From positions 1-5,564 of the forward strand of contig CAJWZI010000137.1 of NCBI GenBank assembly GCA_913049615.1: a stretch of 5,564 nucleotides of DNA, written 5' to 3'. Made by a program: the position numbers and the translations under genes. Below the pieces are notes generated by a model. It was given only the letters and a program-made list of their open reading frames with translations. It was not told the DNA's origin and made no database searches. How positions within the stretch are numbered: position 1 is the first letter of the stretch; the number at the start of each line of letters is the position of its first letter. Below are positions 1 through 5,342 of the stretch, piece by piece. Origin of the DNA: an uncultured Alphaproteobacteria bacterium (lineage in GTDB: Bacteria > Pseudomonadota > Alphaproteobacteria > GCA-2731375).

Positions 1-70
1 GCGAATAGGTGGCAATTCCGATGCCTAACTGTCCAGTGCGGGCGCAACGGGCAATAACGGTGTAGGTCAT
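1..70 (-). CDS. DUF1028 family protein (Ntn-hydrolase-like), N-terminal part only
   Basis: The minus strand reads ATG (complement of 68-70) followed by 22 more codons without a stop up to the window edge. The translation is MTYTVIARCARTGQLGIGIA followed by TYS. This closely follows the start of DUF1028 proteins, which typically begin M-T-[FY]-[ST]-I-[VL]-A-R-D-x-x-T-G-x-L-G-[VI]-[AG]-[VI]-A-[TS]. The family has an Ntn-hydrolase-type fold, which suggests a hydrolase, but its substrate is not established. Here the usual Asp after the Ala-Arg pair is Cys9. No strong Shine-Dalgarno is visible; a weak purine stretch (GCGAGAA on the minus strand, about 75-81) precedes the start. The gene diverges from the dioxygenase gene and shares a 185-base control region with it. 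The family call rests on a short stretch, but the match is distinctive. Confidence 0.75.
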   Translation of the reverse strand, partial: MTYTVIARCARTGQLGIGIATYS

Positions 71-81
71 TAGTGTTCTCG

Positions 82-103
82 CTTATAAATTGTTTGCTAT
101 AAG
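82..103. promoter_or_regulatory. Inverted repeat CTTATA-N10-TATAAG in the divergent control region
   Basis: CTTATA (82-87) and TATAAG (98-103) form a perfect 6-bp inverted repeat around a 10-base spacer, so the half-sites lie about 16 bp apart. Read on the minus strand, the 82-87 arm is TATAAG, a 5/6 match to a sigma70 -10 box. It lies 12 bases from the DUF1028 start, but no acceptable -35 box is found 16-18 bases upstream of it. The repeat could be an operator overlapping the DUF1028 promoter, or simply AT-rich coincidence. Confidence 0.25.
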
Positions 104-110
104 GAACTTA

Positions 111-144
111 CACTTCTCAACAGCCTAAGGCGAAGTGGTGAGAA
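111..144. repeat. Overlapping inverted repeats in the divergent control region
   Basis: CACTTC (111-116) is the reverse complement of GAAGTG (132-137), and the overlapping TTCTCA (114-119) is the reverse complement of TGAGAA (139-144). The two pairings share bases 114-116 and so exclude each other. Between the arms lies a short palindrome, GCCTaAGGC (123-131). There is no T-run, so this is not an intrinsic terminator. A protein-binding region between the two divergent genes is possible, but nothing identifies the protein. Confidence 0.2.
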
Positions 145-188
145 TTAATTATATGCTTGTGGGGATATATATTAGGCCAAAAATTCTG

Positions 189-218
189 CCGTCTGGATGA
201 CAATTCGGGCCCGCCTGG
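189..218 (+). repeat. Tandem direct repeat CCGTCTGG / CCGCCTGG at the dioxygenase promoter
   Basis: CCGTCTGG (189-196) and CCGCCTGG (211-218) match at 7 of 8 bases and start 22 bases apart, close to two helical turns. Each is preceded by AATTC (182-186 and 202-206). The first copy abuts the proposed -35 box and the second lies inside the promoter spacer, overlapping a CGGGCCCG palindrome (206-213). This placement would suit a regulator acting at the dioxygenase promoter. The repeat is short and could be chance. Confidence 0.2.
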
Positions 219-226
219 TCTAGAAT
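197..226 (+). promoter_or_regulatory. Probable sigma70-type promoter for the dioxygenase gene
   Basis: ATGACA (197-202) matches the -35 consensus TTGACA at 5/6. TAGAAT (221-226) matches the -10 consensus TATAAT at 5/6. The spacer is 18 bases. Transcription would start near 233, giving a leader of about 23 bases before the ATG at 256, which contains the ribosome binding site AGGGG (245-249). This is the best promoter-like pair in the window. Confidence 0.45.
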
Positions 227-255
227 TAGAGGCTGTTAGGTTATAGGGGCAAGAT

Positions 256-1128
256 ATGACGGTTGATCTGAAAATCCAGGCACTTCATCCGGCATTGGGA
301 GCAGAAGTGGTGGGTCTTGATTTGGCCGAGACCATGGACGACGAGACGTTTCAGGCAATTCGTGATGCGTGGATGAAACATCTGGTTTTGGCATTTCCGA
401 ACCAAACCTTGAGTGAAGAGCAGCAGATAACGTTTTCCCAACGGTTCGGTGCTCTGGAAGAACATCATCAAGACATTATCAAATCCCGCTCCTCGCCTCA
501 GATATTTCGAGTGTCCAATGTGAATGATGAGGGCAACATTATGTCGTCGGACCATCCCTCAATTGCTCAGATTTCTCTGGCCCAGCGCTGGCATACCGAC
601 TCCTCTTATAGAGCAGTGCCATCACTGGGTTCTATCCTGCACGGCATCGAAGTGACGAAAGAGGGGGGAGAGACCTGTTTCAGCAATATGTACATGGTCT
701 ATGACGCTCTCGATCCAGCCACCAAACGACGCATCACTGGATGTCGTGCGCGCCATGATTTTGGGCATTTGACTAAACTTGCGGCTGTTAAACCGCTGAC
801 GGAATTGGAGCGTCAAGCCATGCCGCCGGTCTGGCAGCCCATGGTTCGAAAACACCCTTGGACCGGGCGGCCTTCATTGTTCATCAGCCCCATTTACAAC
901 GATGCCATCGAAGGTATGAACGATGATGAGGCCGCTGAATTGTTGACGGAACTCACCGAATTCGCGGGGCGGGAGGAGTTTGTTTACCGGCACCGTTGGA
1001 CTCAGGGAGATGTGGTGATGTGGGACAACCGCTGTACCATGCATAGGGTGACCCCATATGATTTAAACCTTCGCCGTGTCATGCATCGCAATACGGTCGT
1101 CGGTGATGGTCCTGTGATGGCCGCTTGA
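256..1128 (+). CDS. TauD/TfdA family Fe(II)/2-oxoglutarate-dependent dioxygenase
   Basis: This is a 290-residue cytoplasmic non-heme iron enzyme expected to couple oxidative decarboxylation of 2-oxoglutarate to hydroxylation of a small substrate. Related members release sulfite from taurine or cleave the ether of 2,4-D. The iron triad is visible: H113 and D115 in WHTD (112-115), and H263 in WDNRCTMHR (256-264). T140 in GGET and R278 in the MHR triplet (276-278), 15 residues after H263, sit at the positions that hold 2-oxoglutarate in TauD. The N-terminal half has the family's usual pattern (FPNQTLSEEQ at 47-56, RFGALEEHH at 63-71), and length is normal (TauD is 283). All catalytic residues are present, so it should be active. 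The start at 256 is supported by AGGGG (245-249) six bases upstream and a promoter at 197-226. The substrate cannot be inferred: no sulfonate, phosphonate or transporter gene lies nearby. Confidence 0.93.
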   Translation: MTVDLKIQALHPALGAEVVGLDLAETMDDETFQAIRDAWMKHLVLAFPNQTLSEEQQITFSQRFGALEEHHQDIIKSRSSPQIFRVSNVNDEGNIMSSDHPSIAQISLAQRWHTDSSYRAVPSLGSILHGIEVTKEGGETCFSNMYMVYDALDPATKRRITGCRARHDFGHLTKLAAVKPLTELERQAMPPVWQPMVRKHPWTGRPSLFISPIYNDAIEGMNDDEAAELLTELTEFAGREEFVYRHRWTQGDVVMWDNRCTMHRVTPYDLNLRRVMHRNTVVGDGPVMAA

Positions 1129-1215
1129 GCCGGTGGTCGGGGCAACCATTTGCAATTGTGGTCATTTGAACCATGACAGCGTCGGCTTTGATCTGACTGC
1201 CGAAGTATATTGGGC

Positions 1216-2685
1216 ATGAAAAGGCGGATCACGGCCGCGATTGATTTTCCCCGCATGCAGCTGCGATTTACTCTCATCGGAACCATGATCAGTTTAGGTG
1301 TGCTGACGGGGTGGCTGGTCCTAGCCGATACCCATATCTCGGTTGTAGTGCAATTTGCTGTCATGGCCGTCTATGTCATGACCGTAGCCAATAGCCTTTT
1401 TGCTGTATCTGATCTTGGGGAGATTTTGGGCCGTGGGTTTATTAGCCTGGGCACGGTGGGTCTACTGTGTGGGGGTCTGATGTTCCTGCATACCGACCTG
1501 CCGCTGTCCGCTGCCGCCGGTTGGCCGCAAGGGCCCGTGGCTTTCGGGGGCGCGGTTCTATTCGCTGCGGGACTTTGGATCATGCGGCCTATCACCAACT
1601 CTAAAACTGGTGCCGATGTAGAGATGATCGCCAGCTCCTGGCCAGAATTTGACAACTTTCACAGGGAATATCTCACCGCCCCTATGGCGGAGATGGAGGT
1701 GGCCCGTCGCAAGGCAGAGTCGGATTATTGGAAGTTAACCGCAGTTGGCGTGCCGGTCGCGGTAGGGACAGGAATGGCCCTGATCATCTCGAACCTGGCG
1801 TTACGCCCGCCGGAATGGCTATTTCTCTTATCCGCCTTGGCCCTATTGCTGTGCAGCGTGGGAGCCGCCAAATTGCGTTGGCTGCCGGCACCAGGTCGGA
1901 CAGAAGAAATTTTACGGATTTTGGGAGAATTTGTCGGTCTGCAATATTATTTCGGGGGCGGTGAACGTCCTGACAACCGGACAATGACCGTATTCGACTC
2001 GTCTCGTCATGCCTTTGAGTTGTTTCTGCTGCCGGCTTATCGAGAATTGAAAGTTGGCGCGTCGTTTCAAGGGTCCCGTGACGGCCTGCACTTCGTCTTT
2101 GGGGAGCTCACCACCATTCCGCCCCGTAAGCTGGGACAGAATACAGCGCGCATGAGCCGGAATTTTTTATTGCTGGTAGTGGAAATTCCTACTGTCAGCA
2201 CCGTCCGTACGATCTGTTACGAGGAGCGTGGTCCACTTGGTCATCGGGGGATGCATCCAAACCTGGCAAGCGACGATAAGCCTGATAACGACGAGGACCA
2301 ACGTCCCATGGATAAAGCCGGCGCAATGCTTTTTAACTCTAATTCGGGCCGAGTTGCTGTCGACGAACTGGGTCTGAAAAATGGTCAATTCGCGCGGTCC
2401 TTCGCAATTTTCACAGAAGATCAAGATAGTGCGCGAAAGCAACTATCCCATCGGTTGATGGCAACGGTCATGAACGTTAGAGAGGCGCTCCCGCCGGGCG
2501 AAATCATGCGGTTTGCTTTTGGCGGCGGTCAGTTCTTCGCCGCGATCGAGACACCGAGATCATGGCTGGAGATCGATCCGCCACGCCCCATGGCCATGGA
2601 TGACCCCCACTTCGCCGCTAGTATAATTGAGCGGTTGCAGGTGGTTCTGCAAATTGTCGGTAGCCTTGTGCCCGACGGCGATTGA
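1216..2685 (+). CDS. Membrane protein with DUF3137-like cytoplasmic region, function unknown
   Basis: This is a 489-residue protein from ATG 1216. A TTG at 1210 would add two residues but sits only 4 bases from the weak GAAG (1202-1205), so I prefer the ATG. Six hydrophobic segments are visible at about residues 16-37, 42-63, 73-91, 105-123, 175-193 and 200-218. A charged loop (about 140-172) separates helices 4 and 5, and a soluble region of about 265 residues follows helix 6. The loop plus helix pair, and C-terminal stretches such as ELKVGASFQGSRDGLHFVFG (277-296) and FAIFTEDQDSARKQLSHRLM (396-415), then FAFGGGQFFAAIE (433-445), follow the pattern I recall for DUF3137: a dG-x-h-h-x-F-x-E-L strand, then F-x-h-[YF]-x-x-D-Q-x-x-A-R with h-x-x-x-L-M, then a strand pair. 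The first four helices look like an addition to that core. The protein has no catalytic motif that I recognise. It lies 87 bases after the dioxygenase with no clear terminator between, so co-transcription is possible. The family call is by eye. Confidence 0.7.
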   Translation: MKRRITAAIDFPRMQLRFTLIGTMISLGVLTGWLVLADTHISVVVQFAVMAVYVMTVANSLFAVSDLGEILGRGFISLGTVGLLCGGLMFLHTDLPLSAAAGWPQGPVAFGGAVLFAAGLWIMRPITNSKTGADVEMIASSWPEFDNFHREYLTAPMAEMEVARRKAESDYWKLTAVGVPVAVGTGMALIISNLALRPPEWLFLLSALALLLCSVGAAKLRWLPAPGRTEEILRILGEFVGLQYYFGGGERPDNRTMTVFDSSRHAFELFLLPAYRELKVGASFQGSRDGLHFVFGELTTIPPRKLGQNTARMSRNFLLLVVEIPTVSTVRTICYEERGPLGHRGMHPNLASDDKPDNDEDQRPMDKAGAMLFNSNSGRVAVDELGLKNGQFARSFAIFTEDQDSARKQLSHRLMATVMNVREALPPGEIMRFAFGGGQFFAAIETPRSWLEIDPPRPMAMDDPHFAASIIERLQVVLQIVGSLVPDGD

Positions 2686-2751
2686 GTTGTTCAACAACGA
2701 ATTGGTTACCATGCCCGACCCCCAAAAGGACGGTGCCTCATCCGTTACGGA
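2686..2751. promoter_or_regulatory. Cluster of three odd-centred palindromes downstream of the membrane gene
   Basis: Three perfect inverted repeats, each with a single central base, follow the stop codon of the membrane gene: GTTGTT-C-AACAAC (2686-2698), GGT-T-ACC (2704-2710) and TCCGT-T-ACGGA (2741-2751). None is followed by a T-run, so they are not intrinsic terminators. The first is 13 bp and starts immediately after the stop codon. Perfect dyads of this size are typical of sites for dimeric repressors, so they may be operators for the acyl-CoA dehydrogenase operon. No regulator gene is visible in the window, and no clear -10/-35 pair was found here. Confidence 0.3.
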
Positions 2752-2794
2752 GAAGCCCGGCCCTGAACTTGTCCCTGGTTCAGTTCCGGCCTAG
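2711..2794 (+). CDS. Possible 27-codon leader or small ORF upstream of the acyl-CoA dehydrogenase
   Basis: An ATG at 2711 opens a frame of 27 codons ending in TAG (2792-2794). The peptide starts MPDPQKDGASSV and ends VPGSVPA. It has six prolines, no hydrophobic segment and resembles nothing I know. No convincing Shine-Dalgarno precedes it, and a 27-codon frame is easily found by chance. It is listed because it covers both arms of the 2757-2789 hairpin, so a translating ribosome would alter which leader structure forms in front of the acyl-CoA dehydrogenase gene. It is not in frame with the upstream membrane gene, so it is not a read-through tail. Confidence 0.15.
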   Translation: MPDPQKDGASSVTEKPGPELVPGSVPA

Positions 2795-2838
2795 GTTGGC
2801 AAAATTACGCAGCAGGGGTGTTCGAAGGGACTGAACCG
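2757..2838 (+). promoter_or_regulatory. Candidate leader RNA switch that can bury the acyl-CoA dehydrogenase RBS
   Basis: Two mutually exclusive stems can be drawn. Stem A: 2757-2760 (CCGG) and 2763-2769 (CTGAACT) pair with 2786-2789 (CCGG) and 2777-2783 (GGTTCAG) across a 2x2 internal loop, closing a 7-base loop. This gives 11 pairs including one G-U. Stem B: 2776-2787 (TGGTTCAGTTCC) pairs with 2827-2838 (GGGACTGAACCG), 12 pairs with two G-U and no bulge, across a 39-base loop. The ribosome binding site AAGGGA (2825-2830) lies partly inside stem B, so stem B should reduce translation and stem A should free the site. The middle segment is shared, as in known translational switches. No named riboswitch class fits. 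Alternatively, the three CTGAAC/GTTCAG copies (2763, 2778, 2831) may be DNA sites for a protein. Confidence 0.35.
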
Positions 2839-2840
2839 CC

Positions 2841-4007
2841 ATGACAATCGACGTCGCTGAAGAACATCGCATGATCATCGATTTAGTGGAGAAATTCGTC
2901 GATAACGAACTCATGCCCTTGGAACGGGCTGTCATGGAACGAGAGGCCTCCGGCGAGCCCGTGTCGTTGATCAAAGAAGAAGAGGTGACTCTGTTGGCGA
3001 AATGCAAGGAGTTAGGCCTTTGGGCTCTAGATGCGCCGGAACCACTCGGCGGCGCCGAATTGCCCACCACTGTGATGCTGGCTATCCAGGAACGTCTCCG
3101 GCGCACGGTGACGCCTTTCATATTTCCACCTGATTCACCGAACTTACATATGCTCATGGATGTCGCCACGTCGGAGCAGAAGGAAAAATATTTGCGGCCC
3201 TATGCCCAGGGAGAGATGAAATCCTGCATCGCCATATCGGAACCCGGCGCGGGTGGCGATCCGGCGCAAATGAGAACCCGTGCCGTGCGGGAGGGAAATG
3301 AATGGGTCATCAATGGCCGAAAGATTTGGGTGTCCAATGTGCCGTCGGCGGATTTTACTATCCTCATGGCGGTGACCGACCCGGATAAGGGCGCGCGTGG
3401 GGGCATTACCGCTTTTGTGGTCGATAAAGGGACGGCTGGCTTTAATGTTGAGCGGGAAATTCCCATGCTGGGAGGCGCACGCACCTACGAGTTGGCGATT
3501 GAAGATCTACACCTAAAAGATAGCCAGGTGCTAGGCGAGGTTGGCCAGGGTTTCGCGCCCATGCAAAAGCGTTTGACTGTGCGGCGCCTTGAAATGGGAG
3601 CCATGTGCGTTGGGATTGCCAGCCGAGCATTGCAAATGATGTGCGAACATACTCAGCAGCGAGAGACGTTCGGACAGAAACTCAGCGACCGCCAGGCCAT
3701 ACAATGGTGGATCGCCGATGCGGCGACAAAAATTCATGCCGCTCGCCTAATGGTCATGGATGCCGGACAAAAACAGGACCGAGGTGAAGATGTTCGTACC
3801 GTTGCCTCTATGGTCAAGGTGTTCGCGACCGAAATGGCAACGGAGATTGTAGATCAGGCCATGCAAAGCTTCGGTGCCCTGGGAATGGCGCGGGAAATGC
3901 CCTTTACCATCATGTCCCAACGTCTGCGCCTGACACGGGTGTACGAGGGCCCATCGGAAGTGCACCGGATGGTCATCGCCCGACGTACGTTGAAGGAATA
4001 CGTCTGA
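2841..4007 (+). CDS. Acyl-CoA dehydrogenase family flavoprotein
   Basis: This is a 388-residue soluble FAD enzyme of usual family length, expected to make a 2,3-double bond in an acyl-CoA and pass electrons to electron-transfer flavoprotein. The N-terminal helical domain (about 1-120) is followed by the flavin/substrate segment CIAISEPGAGGD (129-140) and the middle beta-domain with NGRKIWVSN (158-166). The C-terminal helical domain carries RETFGQKLSDRQAIQW (274-289). The catalytic base is very likely E369 in VYEGPSEVHR (367-376), the position of the base in medium-chain acyl-CoA dehydrogenase. The usual GGxG of the flavin-binding helix is altered to QSFGALGM (342-349). That form, together with SEVHR, recalls the ACAD10/11-like branch more than straight-chain enzymes, so chain-length specificity is open. 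The start at 2841 follows AAGGGA (2825-2830) by 10 bases. The stop is 2 bases before the next gene, so the two are one operon. Translation may be controlled by the leader structure at 2757-2838. Confidence 0.95.
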   Translation: MTIDVAEEHRMIIDLVEKFVDNELMPLERAVMEREASGEPVSLIKEEEVTLLAKCKELGLWALDAPEPLGGAELPTTVMLAIQERLRRTVTPFIFPPDSPNLHMLMDVATSEQKEKYLRPYAQGEMKSCIAISEPGAGGDPAQMRTRAVREGNEWVINGRKIWVSNVPSADFTILMAVTDPDKGARGGITAFVVDKGTAGFNVEREIPMLGGARTYELAIEDLHLKDSQVLGEVGQGFAPMQKRLTVRRLEMGAMCVGIASRALQMMCEHTQQRETFGQKLSDRQAIQWWIADAATKIHAARLMVMDAGQKQDRGEDVRTVASMVKVFATEMATEIVDQAMQSFGALGMAREMPFTIMSQRLRLTRVYEGPSEVHRMVIARRTLKEYV

Positions 4008-4009
4008 CA

Positions 4010-5224
4010 ATGGAAGGTCGGTCTTTCCGGGCCACGGGCTATCCGTGGCGGCTGTTCTGCGGTGAGCAGGCGATTGAAAACAATTTGCCCGCTGCTGTAA
4101 GGGGCACGGGTGCCTCGCGCGCCTTTGTGATTTGCTCTCCATCAATTAACAGGCAAACCGATCTCGTTCAGCGCATTAAGGCGGCGTTGGGATCACATTA
4201 TGCTGGAGTTTTTGATGGTATCGAAAATGACTCGACGTACGGATCGGTGCAGGCCGCCACCGCCGCTGCCCGCGAAGCTGATGCCGATCTGCTAGTTGCT
4301 GTCGGTGGCGGCAGCGTCATCGTGTCTGTTCGCGCGGTTGCGATCTTTCTGGCGGAACCTGGTGATCCATTCGAAATCATGACCCAATATCCTGAGGGTG
4401 AACCAGCCTATAGTCCAAGGTTGATGGAGCCAAAACTATCCATCATCAATATTCCTACGACGCCGACCTCTGCCATGAACAGGGCGGGGACTGGCCTGAA
4501 GAACCCAGCCCTGGATCAGCGTATGGAATATTTCGATCCGAAGACGCGACCCCAGGCAATTCTTTTAGATGAAGATGCCTTGCTCACGCCACCATGGGAA
4601 GTCTGGCGTTCAACATCAACCACAGTTTTCGCCGGTCTCGTGGGAGGGATGTCCCAAACGGACATGAACCCCTTAGTGGCAGGCGATCAACGGCATGCTT
4701 TCGGCCTAGCCCATAACGCCTATTTGAAAATGAAAGACAGCCAGGCTGATGGGGCTCTCCGTATGGATATGGCTCTGGCAGCATTTCTACAAAATCGCGC
4801 CGAAGACGATGGTCGGCGAGGCTTTCGGGTCGGCACCTTCATGGGAAACTACGCCGTCTCTACAGCCTTGCACATTCGTTATCCCGCCATCGGACAAGGA
4901 GAGTCCACTTCTGTCGTCCAGGCCCATACAATCCGCCTGGCCCAGGATGTCGAATGGTCCCCGGCCAGGCAGGTCTGCCAAGCCATCGGTATTTCATACG
5001 ATGGCTTGGATGGCCGACAAATGGCCCTCGCCGTGGCCGATTGGTTAGAAGAAATTTATGGCCTGATAGGTATGCCGACCCGTTTGCGGCAACTTGATGT
5101 GCCAAAGGACGATTTGTCGAATATCGCAAAGGATACGGTCAAAAATTTCAATGCTAATTCCGGCGTCCGCTCTGCTCAGGAGCAAATAGAGGATGCCTTA
5201 AATTTGTTGAATGCCGCATGGTAA
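4010..5224 (+). CDS. Divergent iron-containing alcohol dehydrogenase-like protein lacking the metal ligands
   Basis: This 404-residue protein has the length and landmarks of the iron-containing (group III) alcohol dehydrogenase / dehydroquinate-synthase-like fold: an N-terminal Rossmann half with DLLVAVGGGSVI (93-104), IINIPTTPTS (145-154), AILLDEDALLTPP (183-195), NP at 220-221 and a C-terminal helical half. Key residues differ. In GGGSxxDxxK, Asp is V104 and Lys is R108. The TTxGTGSE stretch reads TTPTSAM. Aligned by eye with E. coli FucO, metal ligands D196, H200, H263 and H277 fall on A208, G212, S284 and E298. Between residues 64 and 404 the only histidines are 229, 235, 288 and 306, and none matches a ligand position. 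It may be metal-independent, like maleylacetate reductases, or have another role. The start follows GAAGGA (3992-3997), which lies inside the acyl-CoA dehydrogenase gene, and the 2-base gap suggests translational coupling. Codon use resembles its neighbours and the frame is intact, so it is not an obvious pseudogene. Confidence 0.8.
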   Translation: MEGRSFRATGYPWRLFCGEQAIENNLPAAVRGTGASRAFVICSPSINRQTDLVQRIKAALGSHYAGVFDGIENDSTYGSVQAATAAAREADADLLVAVGGGSVIVSVRAVAIFLAEPGDPFEIMTQYPEGEPAYSPRLMEPKLSIINIPTTPTSAMNRAGTGLKNPALDQRMEYFDPKTRPQAILLDEDALLTPPWEVWRSTSTTVFAGLVGGMSQTDMNPLVAGDQRHAFGLAHNAYLKMKDSQADGALRMDMALAAFLQNRAEDDGRRGFRVGTFMGNYAVSTALHIRYPAIGQGESTSVVQAHTIRLAQDVEWSPARQVCQAIGISYDGLDGRQMALAVADWLEEIYGLIGMPTRLRQLDVPKDDLSNIAKDTVKNFNANSGVRSAQEQIEDALNLLNAAW

Positions 5225-5288
5225 TTGGTGAACCTAGCTAGCTGCGGAAGAAATTGACTTTCATCTTTGGTTTTGCGATGCAGTTAGC

Positions 5289-5320
5289 GATAGATCACAT
5301 TGTTATCTACATAGGCCTAT
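5289..5320. promoter_or_regulatory. Dyad-rich site upstream of the SDR gene, including palindrome ATAGGCCTAT
   Basis: ATAGGCCTAT (5311-5320) is a perfect 10-bp palindrome ending 22 bases before the SDR start codon. Just upstream, TAGAT (5291-5295) and ATCTA (5305-5309) form a second inverted repeat with a 9-base spacer. Neither forms a terminator. A TTGACT (5254-5259) resembling a -35 box lies further upstream but has no acceptable -10 box at 16-18 bases. These may be operator sites for separate control of the SDR gene; the evidence is symmetry alone. Confidence 0.25.
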
Positions 5321-5342
5321 TCAAAGGACTGAGGAGCCATCC

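Noticed and set aside
622..855. Minus-strand open frame inside the dioxygenase gene
   Set aside because: It lies wholly antisense to a gene with a complete catalytic triad, resembles no known protein and is explained by the coding composition of the other strand.
1145..1177. Possible terminator after the dioxygenase (ACCA/TGGT and GTCAT/ATGAC inverted repeats)
   Set aside because: The stems are only 4-5 bp, they overlap, and no T-run follows; there is no support for an intrinsic terminator.
1206..1211. TATATT as a -10 box for a separate promoter of the membrane gene
   Set aside because: No -35-like hexamer is found 16-18 bases upstream, and the start site would fall on the start codon itself.
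2796..2801. TTGGCA as a -35 box for an acyl-CoA dehydrogenase promoter
   Set aside because: It matches the consensus at 5/6, but the bases 17-18 downstream (around 2819-2824) bear no resemblance to a -10 box.
3747..4145. 132-codon minus-strand open frame across the acyl-CoA dehydrogenase / ADH-like junction
   Set aside because: It is antisense to two well-supported plus-strand genes; its translation is rich in His, Arg, Pro and Gln, as usual for shadow frames, with no family pattern.
4010..5224. ADH-like gene as a decaying pseudogene
   Set aside because: The 404-codon frame is intact, has normal family length, tight coupling to its neighbour and codon use like the adjacent genes; the losses are confined to specific motif positions.
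5234..5243. CTAGCTAG / AGCTAGCT palindromes just after the ADH-like gene
   Set aside because: They are simple alternating 4-base repeats, short and without a T-run; most likely chance.
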